A DNA stretch of 64,000 nt. Source: Atlantibacter hermannii. Its GTDB lineage: Bacteria; Pseudomonadota; Gammaproteobacteria; Enterobacterales; Enterobacteriaceae. The position numbers and the translations under genes are program-made. The notes below the pieces were generated by a model. The model was given only the letters and a program-made list of their open reading frames with translations. It did not search any database and was not told the DNA's origin. Below, in pieces: positions 12,591-21,943 of the stretch. How positions within the stretch are numbered: the stretch's first letter is position 1; every line of letters begins with the position of its first letter. The stretch spans positions 62,001 through 126,000 of the forward strand of contig NZ_JAAATR010000105.1 in the NCBI RefSeq assembly GCF_009907385.1. The letters are read 5' to 3'.

Positions 12591-13751
12591 ATGAAGACGA
12601 CGTCAGTACAACGAGAATATTTTCTGGATTCTATCCGCGCCTGGTTAATGCTGTTGGGGATCCCGTTTCACATTTCGTTAATCTATTCGAGCCATCACTG
12701 GCACGTAAACAGCGTCGCCCCTTCATGGTGGCTGACCCTGTTCAACGACTTCATTCACGCCTTCCGGATGCAGGTTTTCTTTGTGATTTCCGGTTATTTT
12801 TCATACATGTTGTTCCTGCGTTACCCCCGGCCAAAATGGTGGAAGGTGCGCGTCGAACGCGTGGGTATTCCCATGTTGACCGCCATTCCCCTGCTCACCC
12901 TCCCGCAATTTATTATGTTGCAATACGTCAAGGGCCAGGCAGATAAATGGCAGACTCTGAGTGGCTACGAAAAATATAATACACTGGCCTGGGAACTCAT
13001 ATCACATTTGTGGTTTTTACTGGTTCTGGTGGTATTAACCAGCCTTGGATTAATTTTGTTTAAGAATATATCCAACGGGATCGCTACAGGGCGTTTTCGT
13101 GGATTACAAAATATCACCTTAGGAAAACTCTCAATTATTTTCTTCTTCCTTGGGCTGGGTTACGCGCTAATTCGCCGTACCCTTTTTATTGTCTATCCCC
13201 CTATTTTAAGCGATGGGTTGTTTAATTTTATTGTTATGCAAACGCTGTTTTATGCGCCCTTTTTTATCCTCGGCGCGCTGGCGTTTAAGCATCAAAATCT
13301 CAAACAGCTGTTCATTCTGCCCTCGCGTGGCTGCACGCTTGGCGCGGCTGTCGCGTTTGCCGCCTATCTGGCTAATCAGCGTTACGGCAGCGGCGATGCC
13401 TGGATGTATGAAACGGAATATGTCATCACGATGGTGCTGGGATTATGGATGGTAAACGTGGTGTTTTCGTTGGGTTACCGCGCGCTTAATTTCCAGTCGG
13501 CGCGCGTCACCTATTTCGTCAATGCTTCGCTGTTTATCTATCTGGTGCATCATCCGCTGACGCTATTCTACGGCGCTTATATCACGCCGCATATCACGTC
13601 TAATACCCTTGGATTTCTCAGTGGATTGGTGTTTGTTATCGGCATCGCGCTGGTGTTATATGAAATTCACCTGCGCATTCCCCTGCTGCGCTTTCTGTTT
13701 TCCGGCAAGCCGCAAAATAAGCGGCCAGATACCGTCGCGCAAAGCAAATAA
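12591..13751 (+). CDS. opgC: Glucans succinyltransferase OpgC
   Basis: A 386-residue acyltransferase-3 family membrane protein with about ten hydrophobic segments, which adds succinyl groups to periplasmic glucans. The N-terminal [18 protein letters not shown] motif, with its histidine, is typical of the family. It is divergent from opgGH and ends exactly next to the clsC stop (no intergenic base). Length agrees with E. coli OpgC (about 385). Confidence 0.94.
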   Translation: MKTTSVQREYFLDSIRAWLMLLGIPFHISLIYSSHHWHVNSVAPSWWLTLFNDFIHAFRMQVFFVISGYFSYMLFLRYPRPKWWKVRVERVGIPMLTAIPLLTLPQFIMLQYVKGQADKWQTLSGYEKYNTLAWELISHLWFLLVLVVLTSLGLILFKNISNGIATGRFRGLQNITLGKLSIIFFFLGLGYALIRRTLFIVYPPILSDGLFNFIVMQTLFYAPFFILGALAFKHQNLKQLFILPSRGCTLGAAVAFAAYLANQRYGSGDAWMYETEYVITMVLGLWMVNVVFSLGYRALNFQSARVTYFVNASLFIYLVHHPLTLFYGAYITPHITSNTLGFLSGLVFVIGIALVLYEIHLRIPLLRFLFSGKPQNKRPDTVAQSK

Positions 13752-15239
13752 TTACAGCAGCCACTCCACCGGGAGCCAGTAAGCCAGCGTCACCAGCACC
13801 CGCTGCCAGAAGCGGGTTTGCGGCTCCCGGGTTAAAATAATTTCCTTCCCGTCACGCTGTTCAATCCAGTTTACCCGCCCGGTACGATCGAGACGTAGCG
13901 TCCATGCGGCTTCCTGCTGGCTTTGTGTAAAGCGAGTATGGATCTGCTGCGCCAGTTTTTGGCTTTCAATGACCAGCCCCATTTCGGTGTTCAGCATGGC
14001 AGAGCGGGGATCAAAATTAAACGAGCCAATAAACACGTGATGGCCATCAACGCTGAAGGTTTTGGCATGCAGGCTCGATCCCGAATTCCCGGTCAAACCA
14101 CGGTCATGCTGGACACGTTCCGTTTGCGGGCCGGGTTTGAGTTCATAAAGTGCAATGCCATGGCGCAGGAGTTTTTTACGCCAACGCGCGTAGCCCGCAT
14201 GCACCACCGCCACATCGTTGGCTGCCAGCGAGTTGGTCAGAATGGCGATGTTAACCCCTTTGCGCTTGAGCATCAGCAGTTGCGCCACGCCTGCACGAGT
14301 CGGCACAAAGTAAGAAGAGATAATATCCAGCTGCTTTTTGGGTTCGCCGATAACGTTTAACAACCGTAACGGTAATAGCGAATGCCGGCGCGCTTTACCC
14401 TCCCCTTTACGCGGATCGTCACTCAACAGACGCGTTTTTGCCCAAATCATGGAAAGCGTTCCGGCATCCAGATGGGTGGCAAACTGGGTGGTTGCCAGTT
14501 TATCAAGATAGGATTGCGCTACCGGATCCTGCTGCCACTCTTGTGGCAACTGTACACGCTGCTCGATTTCATGCTCATTAACGTCCAGCACCTTCTCCAG
14601 GGTGGACACCGACGCGCATTCCCAGTAACGCTCAAAGTCATCGCTGACGTGCGCCACCACCGGTCCAACGGCCAGCACGTCCAGATCGGAAAACAGCGGC
14701 TGATCCCCCGCGCCAAAATAAGCATCGCCCACATTGCGGCCGCCAATAATGGTTGCCTCGCCGTCGACGGTAAAACTTTTGTTATGCATACGGCGGTTAA
14801 GGCGCGCGAAATCGGTGAGGTAGCCTAACGCCCGCAGGGTGCGAAATGAAAAGGGGTTAAAGAGCCGCACTTCAATATTAGGATGAGAATTGAGCAGCCG
14901 CAGCGCGCTGTCCAGTCCGAGGGTATTATTGTCATCAAGCAACAGCCGTACCTGCACGCCGCGTTTGGCGGCTTCAAGCAGAGCGCTAAACAACAGCCGC
15001 CCGGACATGTCGTCTTCCCAGATGTAGTACTGCACATCCAGCGTCTGCTCCGCCATTTCGGCCAAAAGATAACGGGCGGCGAAAGCATCCAGGCTGTCAG
15101 CCAGTGGATGAACGCCGCTATGATCGGGATGCGCCTGAGTTTTTGGGGCGATGGCGCGCCCAAGACGCGTGTTATGCGTCTTGTTCGGGTGGGAGCTGCG
15201 CAAGTAAGCGCTGGTAAAGTCGGGTGTTTTCTTCGTCAT
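13752..15239 (-). CDS. clsC: Cardiolipin synthase C
   Basis: A phospholipase D superfamily protein with two HKD motifs: [19 protein letters not shown] and [19 protein letters not shown]. ClsC condenses phosphatidylglycerol with phosphatidylethanolamine to make cardiolipin and depends on YmdB in E. coli. The start is uncertain. The E. coli ATG position is ACG here, so translation must begin further upstream inside ymdB; ATG 15239 gives a 68-base overlap, and TTG 15248 is also possible. The coupling to ymdB is conserved. Confidence 0.9.
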   Translation of the reverse strand: MTKKTPDFTSAYLRSSHPNKTHNTRLGRAIAPKTQAHPDHSGVHPLADSLDAFAARYLLAEMAEQTLDVQYYIWEDDMSGRLLFSALLEAAKRGVQVRLLLDDNNTLGLDSALRLLNSHPNIEVRLFNPFSFRTLRALGYLTDFARLNRRMHNKSFTVDGEATIIGGRNVGDAYFGAGDQPLFSDLDVLAVGPVVAHVSDDFERYWECASVSTLEKVLDVNEHEIEQRVQLPQEWQQDPVAQSYLDKLATTQFATHLDAGTLSMIWAKTRLLSDDPRKGEGKARRHSLLPLRLLNVIGEPKKQLDIISSYFVPTRAGVAQLLMLKRKGVNIAILTNSLAANDVAVVHAGYARWRKKLLRHGIALYELKPGPQTERVQHDRGLTGNSGSSLHAKTFSVDGHHVFIGSFNFDPRSAMLNTEMGLVIESQKLAQQIHTRFTQSQQEAAWTLRLDRTGRVNWIEQRDGKEIILTREPQTRFWQRVLVTLAYWLPVEWLL

Positions 15240-15714
15240 AGCAGACAAAGTATACCTGCTCCGGCAAAGCGTGCCGGGTAAGATAATCTGAAACCGTATT
15301 CACCGCGATCTCTGCTGCCGCTGGCTTTGGATAGCCGTAGATCCCCGTACTGATCGCCGGAAACGCCACGCTTTTATACCCGTTGTCGCACACCAGTTGC
15401 AGACTGTTTCGGTAAGCGTCAGACAGGAGTTGCGCTTCATGTGCATCGCCATCGCGCCAGACCGGACCCACGGTATGGACCACCGCTTTCGCCGGCAAAT
15501 TTCCCGCAACGGTGATTACCGCATGGCCCGTAGGGCATGTCCCCTGCTGCTGGCGTACCTGCATACAGGCCTCCATCAGCGCCGGGCCTGCCGCACGGTG
15601 AATAGCGCCATCGACGCCGCCGCCGCCCATCAGGGAAGAATTTGCCGCATTGACGATAACGTCGGTGGTCATTCGGGTGATATCACCCTGCACAACCTCT
15701 ATTCTGGATTTCAT
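15172..15714 (-). CDS. ymdB: O-acetyl-ADP-ribose deacetylase (macrodomain) YmdB
   Basis: A 180-residue macrodomain protein. Motifs [28 protein letters not shown] and [13 protein letters not shown] form the ADP-ribose pocket. In E. coli YmdB hydrolyses O-acetyl-ADP-ribose, inhibits RNase III and assists ClsC. Start 15714 (MKSRIEVV) is preceded by GGAGAC; five additional codons upstream are rejected. It is co-transcribed with and overlaps clsC. Confidence 0.94.
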   Translation of the reverse strand: MKSRIEVVQGDITRMTTDVIVNAANSSLMGGGGVDGAIHRAAGPALMEACMQVRQQQGTCPTGHAVITVAGNLPAKAVVHTVGPVWRDGDAHEAQLLSDAYRNSLQLVCDNGYKSVAFPAISTGIYGYPKPAAAEIAVNTVSDYLTRHALPEQVYFVCYDEENTRLYQRLLAQLPPEQDA

Positions 15715-15771
15715 TGCCGTCTCCTTCATACCCAGTAATGATTGTAGAACATCCGTTAGCCCGGGTTTGAG

Positions 15772-16083
15772 TTAGCGATAGACGACGTTAAGCACCGCTA
15801 GTTTTTTACTGTTATCCAGATAGTGAAGCTGGACGGTTGCCGGTACATCACTTTTGATTTTGGTTGAATTAATATCAGCCACTTCGATGGTCTGCACAAC
15901 GCGCTTGCTATCGACGGGGCATACCACCCTCACTTGACGCTGGCTGTGCGCAAAATCGCAGCCTTCCTCCACGATTGAACCGCTGAACCGAATAACTCCC
16001 TCGGCGCCTGAAGCGCTAAACGCCGGTAAAAAGGACGAGAAAAAGGACAGACAACATAATGACAGCACTGAACGCATCAGCAT
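15772..16083 (-). CDS. ymdA: YmdA-like secreted protein
   Basis: A 103-residue protein with a signal peptide (hydrophobic to about residue 25, FLPAFSASGA). A small domain follows (IRFSGSIVEEGCDF and a matching cysteine in VVCP) that resembles minor fimbrial subunits. It occupies the position of E. coli ymdA, between csgC and ymdB. Its function is unknown; a disulfide between the two cysteines is likely. Assignment rests mainly on position and size. Confidence 0.7.
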   Translation of the reverse strand: MLMRSVLSLCCLSFFSSFLPAFSASGAEGVIRFSGSIVEEGCDFAHSQRQVRVVCPVDSKRVVQTIEVADINSTKIKSDVPATVQLHYLDNSKKLAVLNVVYR

Positions 16084-16262
16084 TTTTGCGGTTCCTCATA
16101 AGGACTTCATCCTGAAGACATGAAAGGTCCTTGCTTAACTATAATTCAACAAATTTAACATGTTGTTAATATTGTGAGCAGAATTACACAGTTATCAGCA
16201 AGGCTTGCCTTAAGAGTGATAACGGCAAAAAACAGAACAACTTTACTAATCGACTCGATACC

Positions 16263-16592
16263 TTACAGAATTCCCGGCGGTGACCACTGTTGTCTGAGAT
16301 TGATGGCTTTGCCGTCGCTGACGGTGACGAGGATGGTCAGGTCATCGCCCGGATCGACATTGATGGCCAGACGCGATACCGAATAGGGTTCATTGCTTTT
16401 AATATGCGCGCGAGAATGTTGACGCGTATTGCTATTGCCGGAAGTGCCTTTGCGTACGGCCTCAAGCTGGATTTGGCATTCGCAGTCCTGGGTCAGCATC
16501 ACCTGCGGTATGATGGTCCAGATAGATCCTTGCTGTTGGGCGTCAAACACGATTTGGTTGGTTAGCGCGGCGAGTAACACCATGGTGTACAT
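16263..16592 (-). CDS. csgC: Curli assembly protein CsgC
   Basis: A 109-residue periplasmic protein of Ig-like fold that keeps CsgA from polymerising before export. The CxC motif (QDCECQIQ) matches the redox-type CLC/CxC pair of E. coli CsgC, and the C-terminal VTVSDGKAINLRQQW is conserved. It is the last gene of csgBAC; its GGAGG ribosome site follows the terminator-like hairpin after csgA. The N-terminus is a short hydrophobic export signal. Confidence 0.9.
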   Translation of the reverse strand: MYTMVLLAALTNQIVFDAQQQGSIWTIIPQVMLTQDCECQIQLEAVRKGTSGNSNTRQHSRAHIKSNEPYSVSRLAINVDPGDDLTILVTVSDGKAINLRQQWSPPGIL

Positions 16593-16603
16593 AACTGACC
16601 TCC

Positions 16604-16629
16604 AAAAAAAACAGGGCCGAAGCCCTGTT
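16604..16629 (-). terminator. Terminator/attenuator between csgA and csgC
   Basis: Read on the minus strand, AACAGGGC, loop TTCG, GCCCTGTT is followed by eight T residues. It lies 17 bases after the csgA stop and immediately before the csgC ribosome site. It should make csgC a minority readthrough product. Confidence 0.85.
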
Positions 16630-16646
16630 CTTAATGCGTTGTACGA

Positions 16647-17138
16647 TTAGTACTGAGCAGCATTCACGAAGTTATTGTAACCACGTTGAGTCACGTCCGC
16701 TGATGCGTAGTTGTCAGTCTGAACAACGTTAGCGTAGTGAGAGTTACCGCGCTGGCTGATAGTGATATCAGAACGGATAGCATTCTGATTCACGTTCACA
16801 GCGTTGTAGTTACCTTTCTGGGTAACATCGGTATCAGAGCCAAAACCGCCAGGCTGTTTAATATCGGCGGTGTTTTTCACACCGTCCTGATCCAGCCAAA
16901 TGTTGCTGTCTTTAGCAGACTGCTGAACATTCGCGAAGTTGTTATAATGCGTTTGGTTAATATCCACCAGGGAGCCGTCAGCACCAGTCTGAACTGAATT
17001 CACAACATGATGAGCGCCATCCTGATAAATTTTCAACTCAGCGCCAGACTGAGAAGGACGCCAGTCATTACGATCTGCCATCGCGCTGCCAGAGATAACC
17101 ACTAATGCTGCAACTGCTGCCACTTTGAATAATTTCAT
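16647..17138 (-). CDS. csgA: Major curlin subunit CsgA, six-repeat variant
   Basis: A 163-residue secreted amyloid subunit (E. coli CsgA: 151). Signal peptide residues 1-21. Strand-loop-strand repeats keep a 22-23 residue register, with first-strand glutamines at 39, 62, 84, 107, 129 and 151 and second-strand glutamines at 50, 73, 95, 118, 140 and 162. That makes six repeats rather than five. The segment before repeat 1 is only about 12 residues (DRNDWRPSQSGA) and lacks the Gly-rich N22 CsgG-targeting sequence of E. coli. Position in csgBAC makes the identity firm. Confidence 0.92.
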   Translation of the reverse strand: MKLFKVAAVAALVVISGSAMADRNDWRPSQSGAELKIYQDGAHHVVNSVQTGADGSLVDINQTHYNNFANVQQSAKDSNIWLDQDGVKNTADIKQPGGFGSDTDVTQKGNYNAVNVNQNAIRSDITISQRGNSHYANVVQTDNYASADVTQRGYNNFVNAAQY

Positions 17139-17177
17139 GGTAAAACCCCCATCGGATTGATATTAAGTCGCTCAGAA

Positions 17178-17633
17178 TTAGCGTTGTGTAACGCGTATAT
17201 TCATAAACGAGTTCTTTTGAACAACAACTGCGGTTTTTTGCGTACCATATTGGGTAACGTTCGCTCTGTTATTCGAGCCTTTTTGAATAACAATCGCGCT
17301 ATTACCGAACCCATTCTGCTGTATATCCGCATCATTACGGAAACCGTCCTGAGAGACATACGTCAGATTGTAATTTCCTGATTGGTCTACATTTGCTCTG
17401 TTACCCGTGCCGTTTTGGACCACCACGGTTTGTAACTTATGGCCATCCTGGCGAGTATCGGCTCTATTATGAGAACCGTCTTGACCAATAATCGCTGCCT
17501 GATTGTATGAAGACTTGCTTAATTCATTCACAGCAAAGTTATATTCTGCTGCCGCAAGATCATTACTATATGAATAAGCCACAGCGGGCATACCCAATAT
17601 AGTCAACATCATCAACAACAATTTGTTTTTCAT
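17178..17633 (-). CDS. csgB: Minor curlin subunit (nucleator) CsgB
   Basis: A 151-residue secreted protein that nucleates CsgA polymerisation at the outer membrane. The signal peptide is MKNKLLLMMLTILG to about residue 21. Five repeats follow, ending in VVVQKNSFMNIRVTQR, whose basic last repeat matches the membrane-anchoring end of E. coli CsgB. Unlike csgA it is close to the K-12 sequence. Start 17633 was chosen over a 17-codon upstream extension. First gene of csgBAC, controlled by CsgD from the intergenic region. Confidence 0.94.
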   Translation of the reverse strand: MKNKLLLMMLTILGMPAVAYSYSNDLAAAEYNFAVNELSKSSYNQAAIIGQDGSHNRADTRQDGHKLQTVVVQNGTGNRANVDQSGNYNLTYVSQDGFRNDADIQQNGFGNSAIVIQKGSNNRANVTQYGTQKTAVVVQKNSFMNIRVTQR

Positions 17634-18403
17634 GTTGTCACCTTGGGCTGGCAGGATAATTAATGCAATTATCCTTTCAATCATTTCTAATTTGTAAACA
17701 CAACTAACAAAATGTTATTGCTGCGTTACGGAGAAGAGTATGTCCGGGGAAACATATTTAATATCTCACCCGCGAGTCGTATTTTTTCTTATTCCGTCAC
17801 TAAAAAGTATGAGAATGAGATTGGGTAATAAAGAAGGAAAATATTTCTTTAGCAAAGGCGGCAGCGTGGAAGTCAAAGATTCAGCCCAGGTTAACAAGCG
17901 AAGCGGAAAAAACAGGGGTGAGATGCCTGTCAAAAAAAACGGCTGATGATTCTGTCACGGCGAACTCATTATCTATACAAAACCTAAAGCCTCGCTGTTG
18001 TCAGGGTGACACTGAAGATTAGAGGTAATACATTTTGCGCGCAAAATACAAAAAAACCATAAAATCATAAATTTATAATTATTTGTATGATTTTAAAAAT
18101 GATGCAAATCATTAAAAATGTACAACTTCTCTATTAATTTTTTCATTTATAAAACGGACATATTAACATTTGTATATTCGATTTTACATTCTGTAACATC
18201 TTTAACACTTGATTTAAGATTAGTAATGGCTAGATTGAATTCAGCAGTACAAATAAATGTCTCTCTTTTTCATCACCCTCTCCGGGGATGATTGATTATT
18301 TTTCTATACACAGCAGTGCAGCATCTGACAGTACTTCTGGTGGGCTGAATATCTATTCAGCCCAGCTGCCAGGTGTCAATATAAAAAACAGTGGGGTTTC
18401 ATC
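17634..18403. promoter_or_regulatory. csgB-csgD divergent regulatory region
   Basis: A 770-base, strongly A/T-rich region separates the divergent curli operons, similar in size to that of E. coli, where OmpR, H-NS, IHF, RcsB, CpxR and other factors bind. I can place one CsgD-like box (17762-17772). A 68-codon frame at 17740-17946 is not accepted as a gene. No RNA gene is recognised. Confidence 0.8.
17762..17772 (-). promoter_or_regulatory. Putative CsgD-binding box for csgBAC
   Basis: On the minus strand the sequence CGGGTGAGATA fits the reported CsgD motif CGGGKGAGNKA at every position. It lies 129-139 bases upstream of the csgB start and points toward csgB. Function is inferred from the motif and placement. 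Confidence 0.6.
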
Positions 18404-19054
18404 ATGTACAGTGAAGTCCAGAGCATGCATGGCCAAACGTTGTTCTTGATTACTAAACCGTCCTTACAGGCGACAGCGTTATTACAGCATTTAAAATCAT
18501 CTCTTGGCATAAACGGCAAACTGCATAATATTCAGCGCTCCGTTGATGATATTGCAGCTAACAGTTTGATTCTGCTTGATATGATGGAAGCTGATAAGAA
18601 GCTGATTCAATACTGGCAGGATAATTTAGGCCGCAAGAACATCAATCTCAAGATCGTGTTACTGAATACACCCGATGAATATCCGTTTCGAGAAATCGAG
18701 GGTTGGCCGCATATTCATGGGGTGTTTTACGCCCATGAAGACCAGTCCTGTGTTATCGAAGGGATGCGAGGCGTACTGCGCGGCGAATGCTATTTTTCGC
18801 AAAAGCTTGCCAGTTATTTGATTACTCATTCGGGTAATTATCGTTATAACGGCGGTGAATCCACGCTGCTTACGCATCGTGAGAAAGAGATCCTTAATAA
18901 ATTACGCGTCGGCGCTTCAAATATTGAAATCGCTCAGGCCTTATTTATTAGCGAAAACACGGTCAAAACCCATCTTTATAATTTATTTAAGAAGATTGCG
19001 GTAAAAAACCGTACTCAAGCTGTTTCGTGGGCGAACGATAACCTCAGGCGATAA
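18404..19054 (+). CDS. csgD: Curli/biofilm master regulator CsgD
   Basis: A 216-residue LuxR-family regulator. The N-terminal receiver-like domain lacks a normal phosphorylation pocket. The C-terminal helix-turn-helix (LLTHREKEILNKLR, then ISENTVKTHLYNLF) is virtually identical to E. coli. CsgD activates csgBAC and adrA (cellulose). It heads csgDEFG, with csgE three bases after its stop. Confidence 0.96.
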   Translation: MYSEVQSMHGQTLFLITKPSLQATALLQHLKSSLGINGKLHNIQRSVDDIAANSLILLDMMEADKKLIQYWQDNLGRKNINLKIVLLNTPDEYPFREIEGWPHIHGVFYAHEDQSCVIEGMRGVLRGECYFSQKLASYLITHSGNYRYNGGESTLLTHREKEILNKLRVGASNIEIAQALFISENTVKTHLYNLFKKIAVKNRTQAVSWANDNLRR

Positions 19055-19057
19055 GCC

Positions 19058-19447
19058 ATGAAAAACCTTAAACTTTTACTGGTGGCCTGCGGAATTTTCT
19101 GGGCCACTACGACTGCACACGCCGTAGAAGTGGAAGTCCCGGGATTATTAACCGACCGTACCGTTTCGTCTATTGGTCATGATTTTTATCGTGAATTTAG
19201 CCATAAATGGGAAAGTTCATATCCCGGAAACCTGTCAATTAATGAAAGGCCCAGCGCCCGTTGGGGAAGCTGGATAACCATTACTCTGGATCAGGAAGTG
19301 CTTTTCCAACTCTTTCTGTTCCCTACAAAACGAGACTTTGACCAAAACGTCGATATTGCACTTGCGCAGACACAGGAAGCATTGCAGCGTCGTCAAATAG
19401 ATAAAGTGTTATTGAGTACCGGTGATTTAACCAGCGATGAATTTTAA
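19058..19447 (+). CDS. csgE: Curli secretion specificity factor CsgE
   Basis: A 129-residue periplasmic protein with a signal peptide ending near TAHAVE. CsgE forms a nonameric cap on the periplasmic side of the CsgG pore and delivers CsgA. Family motifs such as [22 protein letters not shown] are present. Second gene of csgDEFG, almost touching csgD. Confidence 0.95.
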   Translation: MKNLKLLLVACGIFWATTTAHAVEVEVPGLLTDRTVSSIGHDFYREFSHKWESSYPGNLSINERPSARWGSWITITLDQEVLFQLFLFPTKRDFDQNVDIALAQTQEALQRRQIDKVLLSTGDLTSDEF

Positions 19448-19477
19448 TTCTCAATAAAACCTATTCAGGAGGCTGAC

Positions 19478-19894
19478 ATGCGTCTCGCATACGGCATGAT
19501 TTCGTTGATGTTAATTGCGCCACTGTCGTGGGGCGGAAATATGACGTTTCAATTCCGCAACCCGAATTTTGGCGGTAACCCGAATAACGGCGCTTTTTTA
19601 TTAAACAGCGCGCAGGCGCAAAACTCGTACAAAGATCCCAGTTATGACGACGATTTAGGCTACGAAGCCCCAACCGCGCTGGATAGCTTCAGTCAGGCTC
19701 TGCAATCCCAGGTGCTGGGGAACCTGATGTCGAATATCAGTACCGGCACGCCGGGCAGAATGGTGACCAGCGATTATATCGTCGATATTGCGAACCGCGA
19801 CGGACAGTTGCAGCTGAACGTCACCGACCGTAAGACCGGGAGAACCTCTGTCATTGAGGTATCGGGATTACAGTACAGCTCCGGCACAGAATAA
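19478..19894 (+). CDS. csgF: Curli nucleation factor CsgF
   Basis: A 138-residue exported protein with a signal peptide (to about residue 19) and the mature start [18 protein letters not shown], the segment that inserts into the CsgG channel in E. coli. CsgF couples CsgB and CsgA folding to secretion at the cell surface. Third gene of csgDEFG; AGGAGG lies upstream of its ATG. Confidence 0.95.
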   Translation: MRLAYGMISLMLIAPLSWGGNMTFQFRNPNFGGNPNNGAFLLNSAQAQNSYKDPSYDDDLGYEAPTALDSFSQALQSQVLGNLMSNISTGTPGRMVTSDYIVDIANRDGQLQLNVTDRKTGRTSVIEVSGLQYSSGTE

Positions 19895-19917
19895 TCTGGT
19901 TAAAAAGGATTCTTATC

Positions 19918-20751
19918 ATGCAGCGCTTACTTTTACTTCTGGCAGTGACGTTATTAAGTGGCTGTTTAACCGCTCCCCCAAAAGAAGCGGCAAAACCCAC
20001 TCTGATGCCCCGCGCACAAAGCTATCGCGATTTGGTGAAGCTCCCCGATCCAAAAGGCAAGCTCTACGTGTCGGTGTATAACATTCAGGATGAAACCGGG
20101 CAGTTCAAGCCTTACCCGGCAAGTAACTTCTCAACCGCCGTGCCGCAGAGCGCCACCTCCATGCTGGTGACCGCGCTGAAAGATTCGAAGTGGTTTATCC
20201 CACTGGAACGCCAGGGTCTGCAAAACCTGCTCAACGAACGTAAAATCATCCGCGCCGCGCAGGAAAACGGCACCGTCGCACCGAACAACCGTATGCCACT
20301 GGACTCGCTGCGCGCGGCGAATATCATGATCGAAGGCTCGATTATCGGTTATGAAAGCAACGTTAAATCTGGCGGCGTCGGGGCTCGTTACTTTGGGATA
20401 GGTGCGGATACGCAGTATCAGCTGGACCAGATTGCCGTGAACTTACGTGTGGTCAATGTGAGCACGGGTGAAGTGCTGTCATCGGTGAATACCAGCAAAA
20501 CGATCCTGTCCTATGAAGTGCAGGCTGGGGTGTTCCGCTTCATTGATTATCAACGTTTGCTGGAAGGCGAAATGGGCTACACCTCGAATGAGCCTGTGAT
20601 GATGTGCCTGATGTCGGCTATTGAAACCGGGGTGATCTATCTGGTGAATGACGGGATTAATCGCGGACTGTGGGATCTGCAAAACCCGGCTGACATGAAT
20701 AATAAAGTGCTGGCGAAGTACCGGGATATGGCGACGCCGCCGGAATCCTGA
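19918..20751 (+). CDS. csgG: Curli secretion channel lipoprotein CsgG
   Basis: A 277-residue outer-membrane lipoprotein (lipobox LLSGC, Cys about residue 16) that forms the nonameric pore exporting CsgA and CsgB. The sequence stays close to E. coli throughout (VYNIQDETGQFKPYPASNFS, IGADTQYQLDQIAVNLRVV). Last gene of csgDEFG, followed by a strong bidirectional terminator. The conserved CsgG and CsgF contrast with the divergent CsgA. Confidence 0.96.
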   Translation: MQRLLLLLAVTLLSGCLTAPPKEAAKPTLMPRAQSYRDLVKLPDPKGKLYVSVYNIQDETGQFKPYPASNFSTAVPQSATSMLVTALKDSKWFIPLERQGLQNLLNERKIIRAAQENGTVAPNNRMPLDSLRAANIMIEGSIIGYESNVKSGGVGARYFGIGADTQYQLDQIAVNLRVVNVSTGEVLSSVNTSKTILSYEVQAGVFRFIDYQRLLEGEMGYTSNEPVMMCLMSAIETGVIYLVNDGINRGLWDLQNPADMNNKVLAKYRDMATPPES

Positions 20752-20769
20752 TACCTAACCGCACCAATA

Positions 20770-20797
20770 AAAAAACCAGCTCAGGCTGGTTTTTTTT
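20770..20797. terminator. Bidirectional terminator between csgG and ycdZ
   Basis: A7CCAGC, loop TCAG, GCTGGT8 has U-runs in both directions. It serves csgG (plus) and ycdZ (minus). The ycdZ stop codon (20783-20781) lies in the loop, so translation of ycdZ runs into the hairpin. Confidence 0.9.
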
Positions 20798-21269
20798 CGT
20801 TTTGCGCCAGGGCTTTTTTCTCACTGCGGCTGCCAAGCCAGAGACCGCTGGTTTTCATGGCGAAGCCAAACAGCAGGCCTAACAGTAATGATGGGATAAT
20901 CACTTGCCAGTCCCCCTGCCCTGCAAAAGTGGCACAGGCGCCAATAAAGGTGCCCGGCACAAACGACAGCAACAGGTGCTTTGCCTGAACGCACATCAGG
21001 AACGCCACCACGCCGGTAATGACATAGCCTAAAACAGAAAACTGCGGTGCCATGGCGCTGGTATGAATGATCACCTGCGCCCACAACACGCCGCTGCACA
21101 GGGTGCAGGCCGTCATCAACAAACCCTTAAAGCCGGTTTTCGGGCAGGCGAAATAGGCGGTACATCCCAGGAAGCCCGCCCAGCTAATCAGACCAAGAGA
21201 AATCGCCACCCAGCCCCAAAGGCCGGAGAGGATACCTGTCGTCAGTGCTAAAGAAATGAGTATGTTCAT
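20781..21269 (-). CDS. ycdZ: DUF1097 inner-membrane protein YcdZ
   Basis: A 162-residue protein with about five hydrophobic segments and a basic, lysine-rich tail (SRSEKKALAQNEKKPA). It matches E. coli YcdZ in length and position between csgG and ycdY. The function is unknown; a transporter or channel-like role has been suggested only from topology. Confidence 0.88.
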   Translation of the reverse strand: MNILISLALTTGILSGLWGWVAISLGLISWAGFLGCTAYFACPKTGFKGLLMTACTLCSGVLWAQVIIHTSAMAPQFSVLGYVITGVVAFLMCVQAKHLLLSFVPGTFIGACATFAGQGDWQVIIPSLLLGLLFGFAMKTSGLWLGSRSEKKALAQNEKKPA

Positions 21270-21366
21270 GGCGGCGTATCTTATCAGAAGCCCTGGCTAC
21301 TGGTGAGATATGCCGCACATATTTTGCAATTTGAAGAGTGGCGTTACATAAATAATGTGATTTATG

Positions 21367-21924
21367 TCACTTTTTTTCGCTCTCTTCGGTCAACTCGTCC
21401 CACATTGCCAGTACGGCCTCACGGGATAACTGGGCAAGGGTGCGCCAGAAGGCGGTAGTGGCATTTGCCTCCACTTTGCCAAAGAAGGTGTCGCACCACG
21501 GCAGTAGATAGTCGGCAAACAGGGTTTCCAGCGCTTCGCTCTCGTCATCTGCGGCATTATCTTCCAGCCATGAGGCGGCCAGCAGTAGCGTGCCGATATG
21601 ATCCGCCGGCGTTTCGCCCAGCGGCATACCGCGAGTTTGCAGAAAGGACCGAACATCCGCTTCCTGCTTCTCCTGCTGCCATTGCGAACCGTAGGGCGGC
21701 ACGCGACACGCTTCGCCGACGAACAGCGCATCGTAGTCTGCCGTCAACGCGGGCAGGTCCACGCTTTTCTGCAACCGCGCCAGCAGTTCGTCCTGTTCCA
21801 GCGGCCAGTTCTGCGCCAGTTTTCCCTCGTTGATCAAGGTGAAAATCGGCGCCATGACCGGATCGCTGGGGTGGCGATAATAAAGGGAGCCTAACAGGCG
21901 GCAAATAATAGAAAATTCGTTCAT
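21367..21924 (-). CDS. ycdY: TorD-family chaperone YcdY
   Basis: A 185-residue all-helical protein of the TorD/DmsD redox-enzyme maturation family, with conserved YDALFVG and PPYGSQ segments. In E. coli YcdY increases activity of the zinc enzyme YcdX, and both affect swarming. Start 21924 (MNEFSIICR) was chosen over a 22-codon upstream extension. It lies 19 bases downstream of ycdX on the same strand, consistent with co-transcription. Confidence 0.92.
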   Translation of the reverse strand: MNEFSIICRLLGSLYYRHPSDPVMAPIFTLINEGKLAQNWPLEQDELLARLQKSVDLPALTADYDALFVGEACRVPPYGSQWQQEKQEADVRSFLQTRGMPLGETPADHIGTLLLAASWLEDNAADDESEALETLFADYLLPWCDTFFGKVEANATTAFWRTLAQLSREAVLAMWDELTEESEKK

Positions 21925-21943
21925 AAACATTCCATGGATGGGA

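Noticed and set aside
17740-17946. 68-codon frame in the csgB-csgD region
   Set aside because: Lies in a known regulatory region and overlaps the CsgD-like box; composition is not gene-like.
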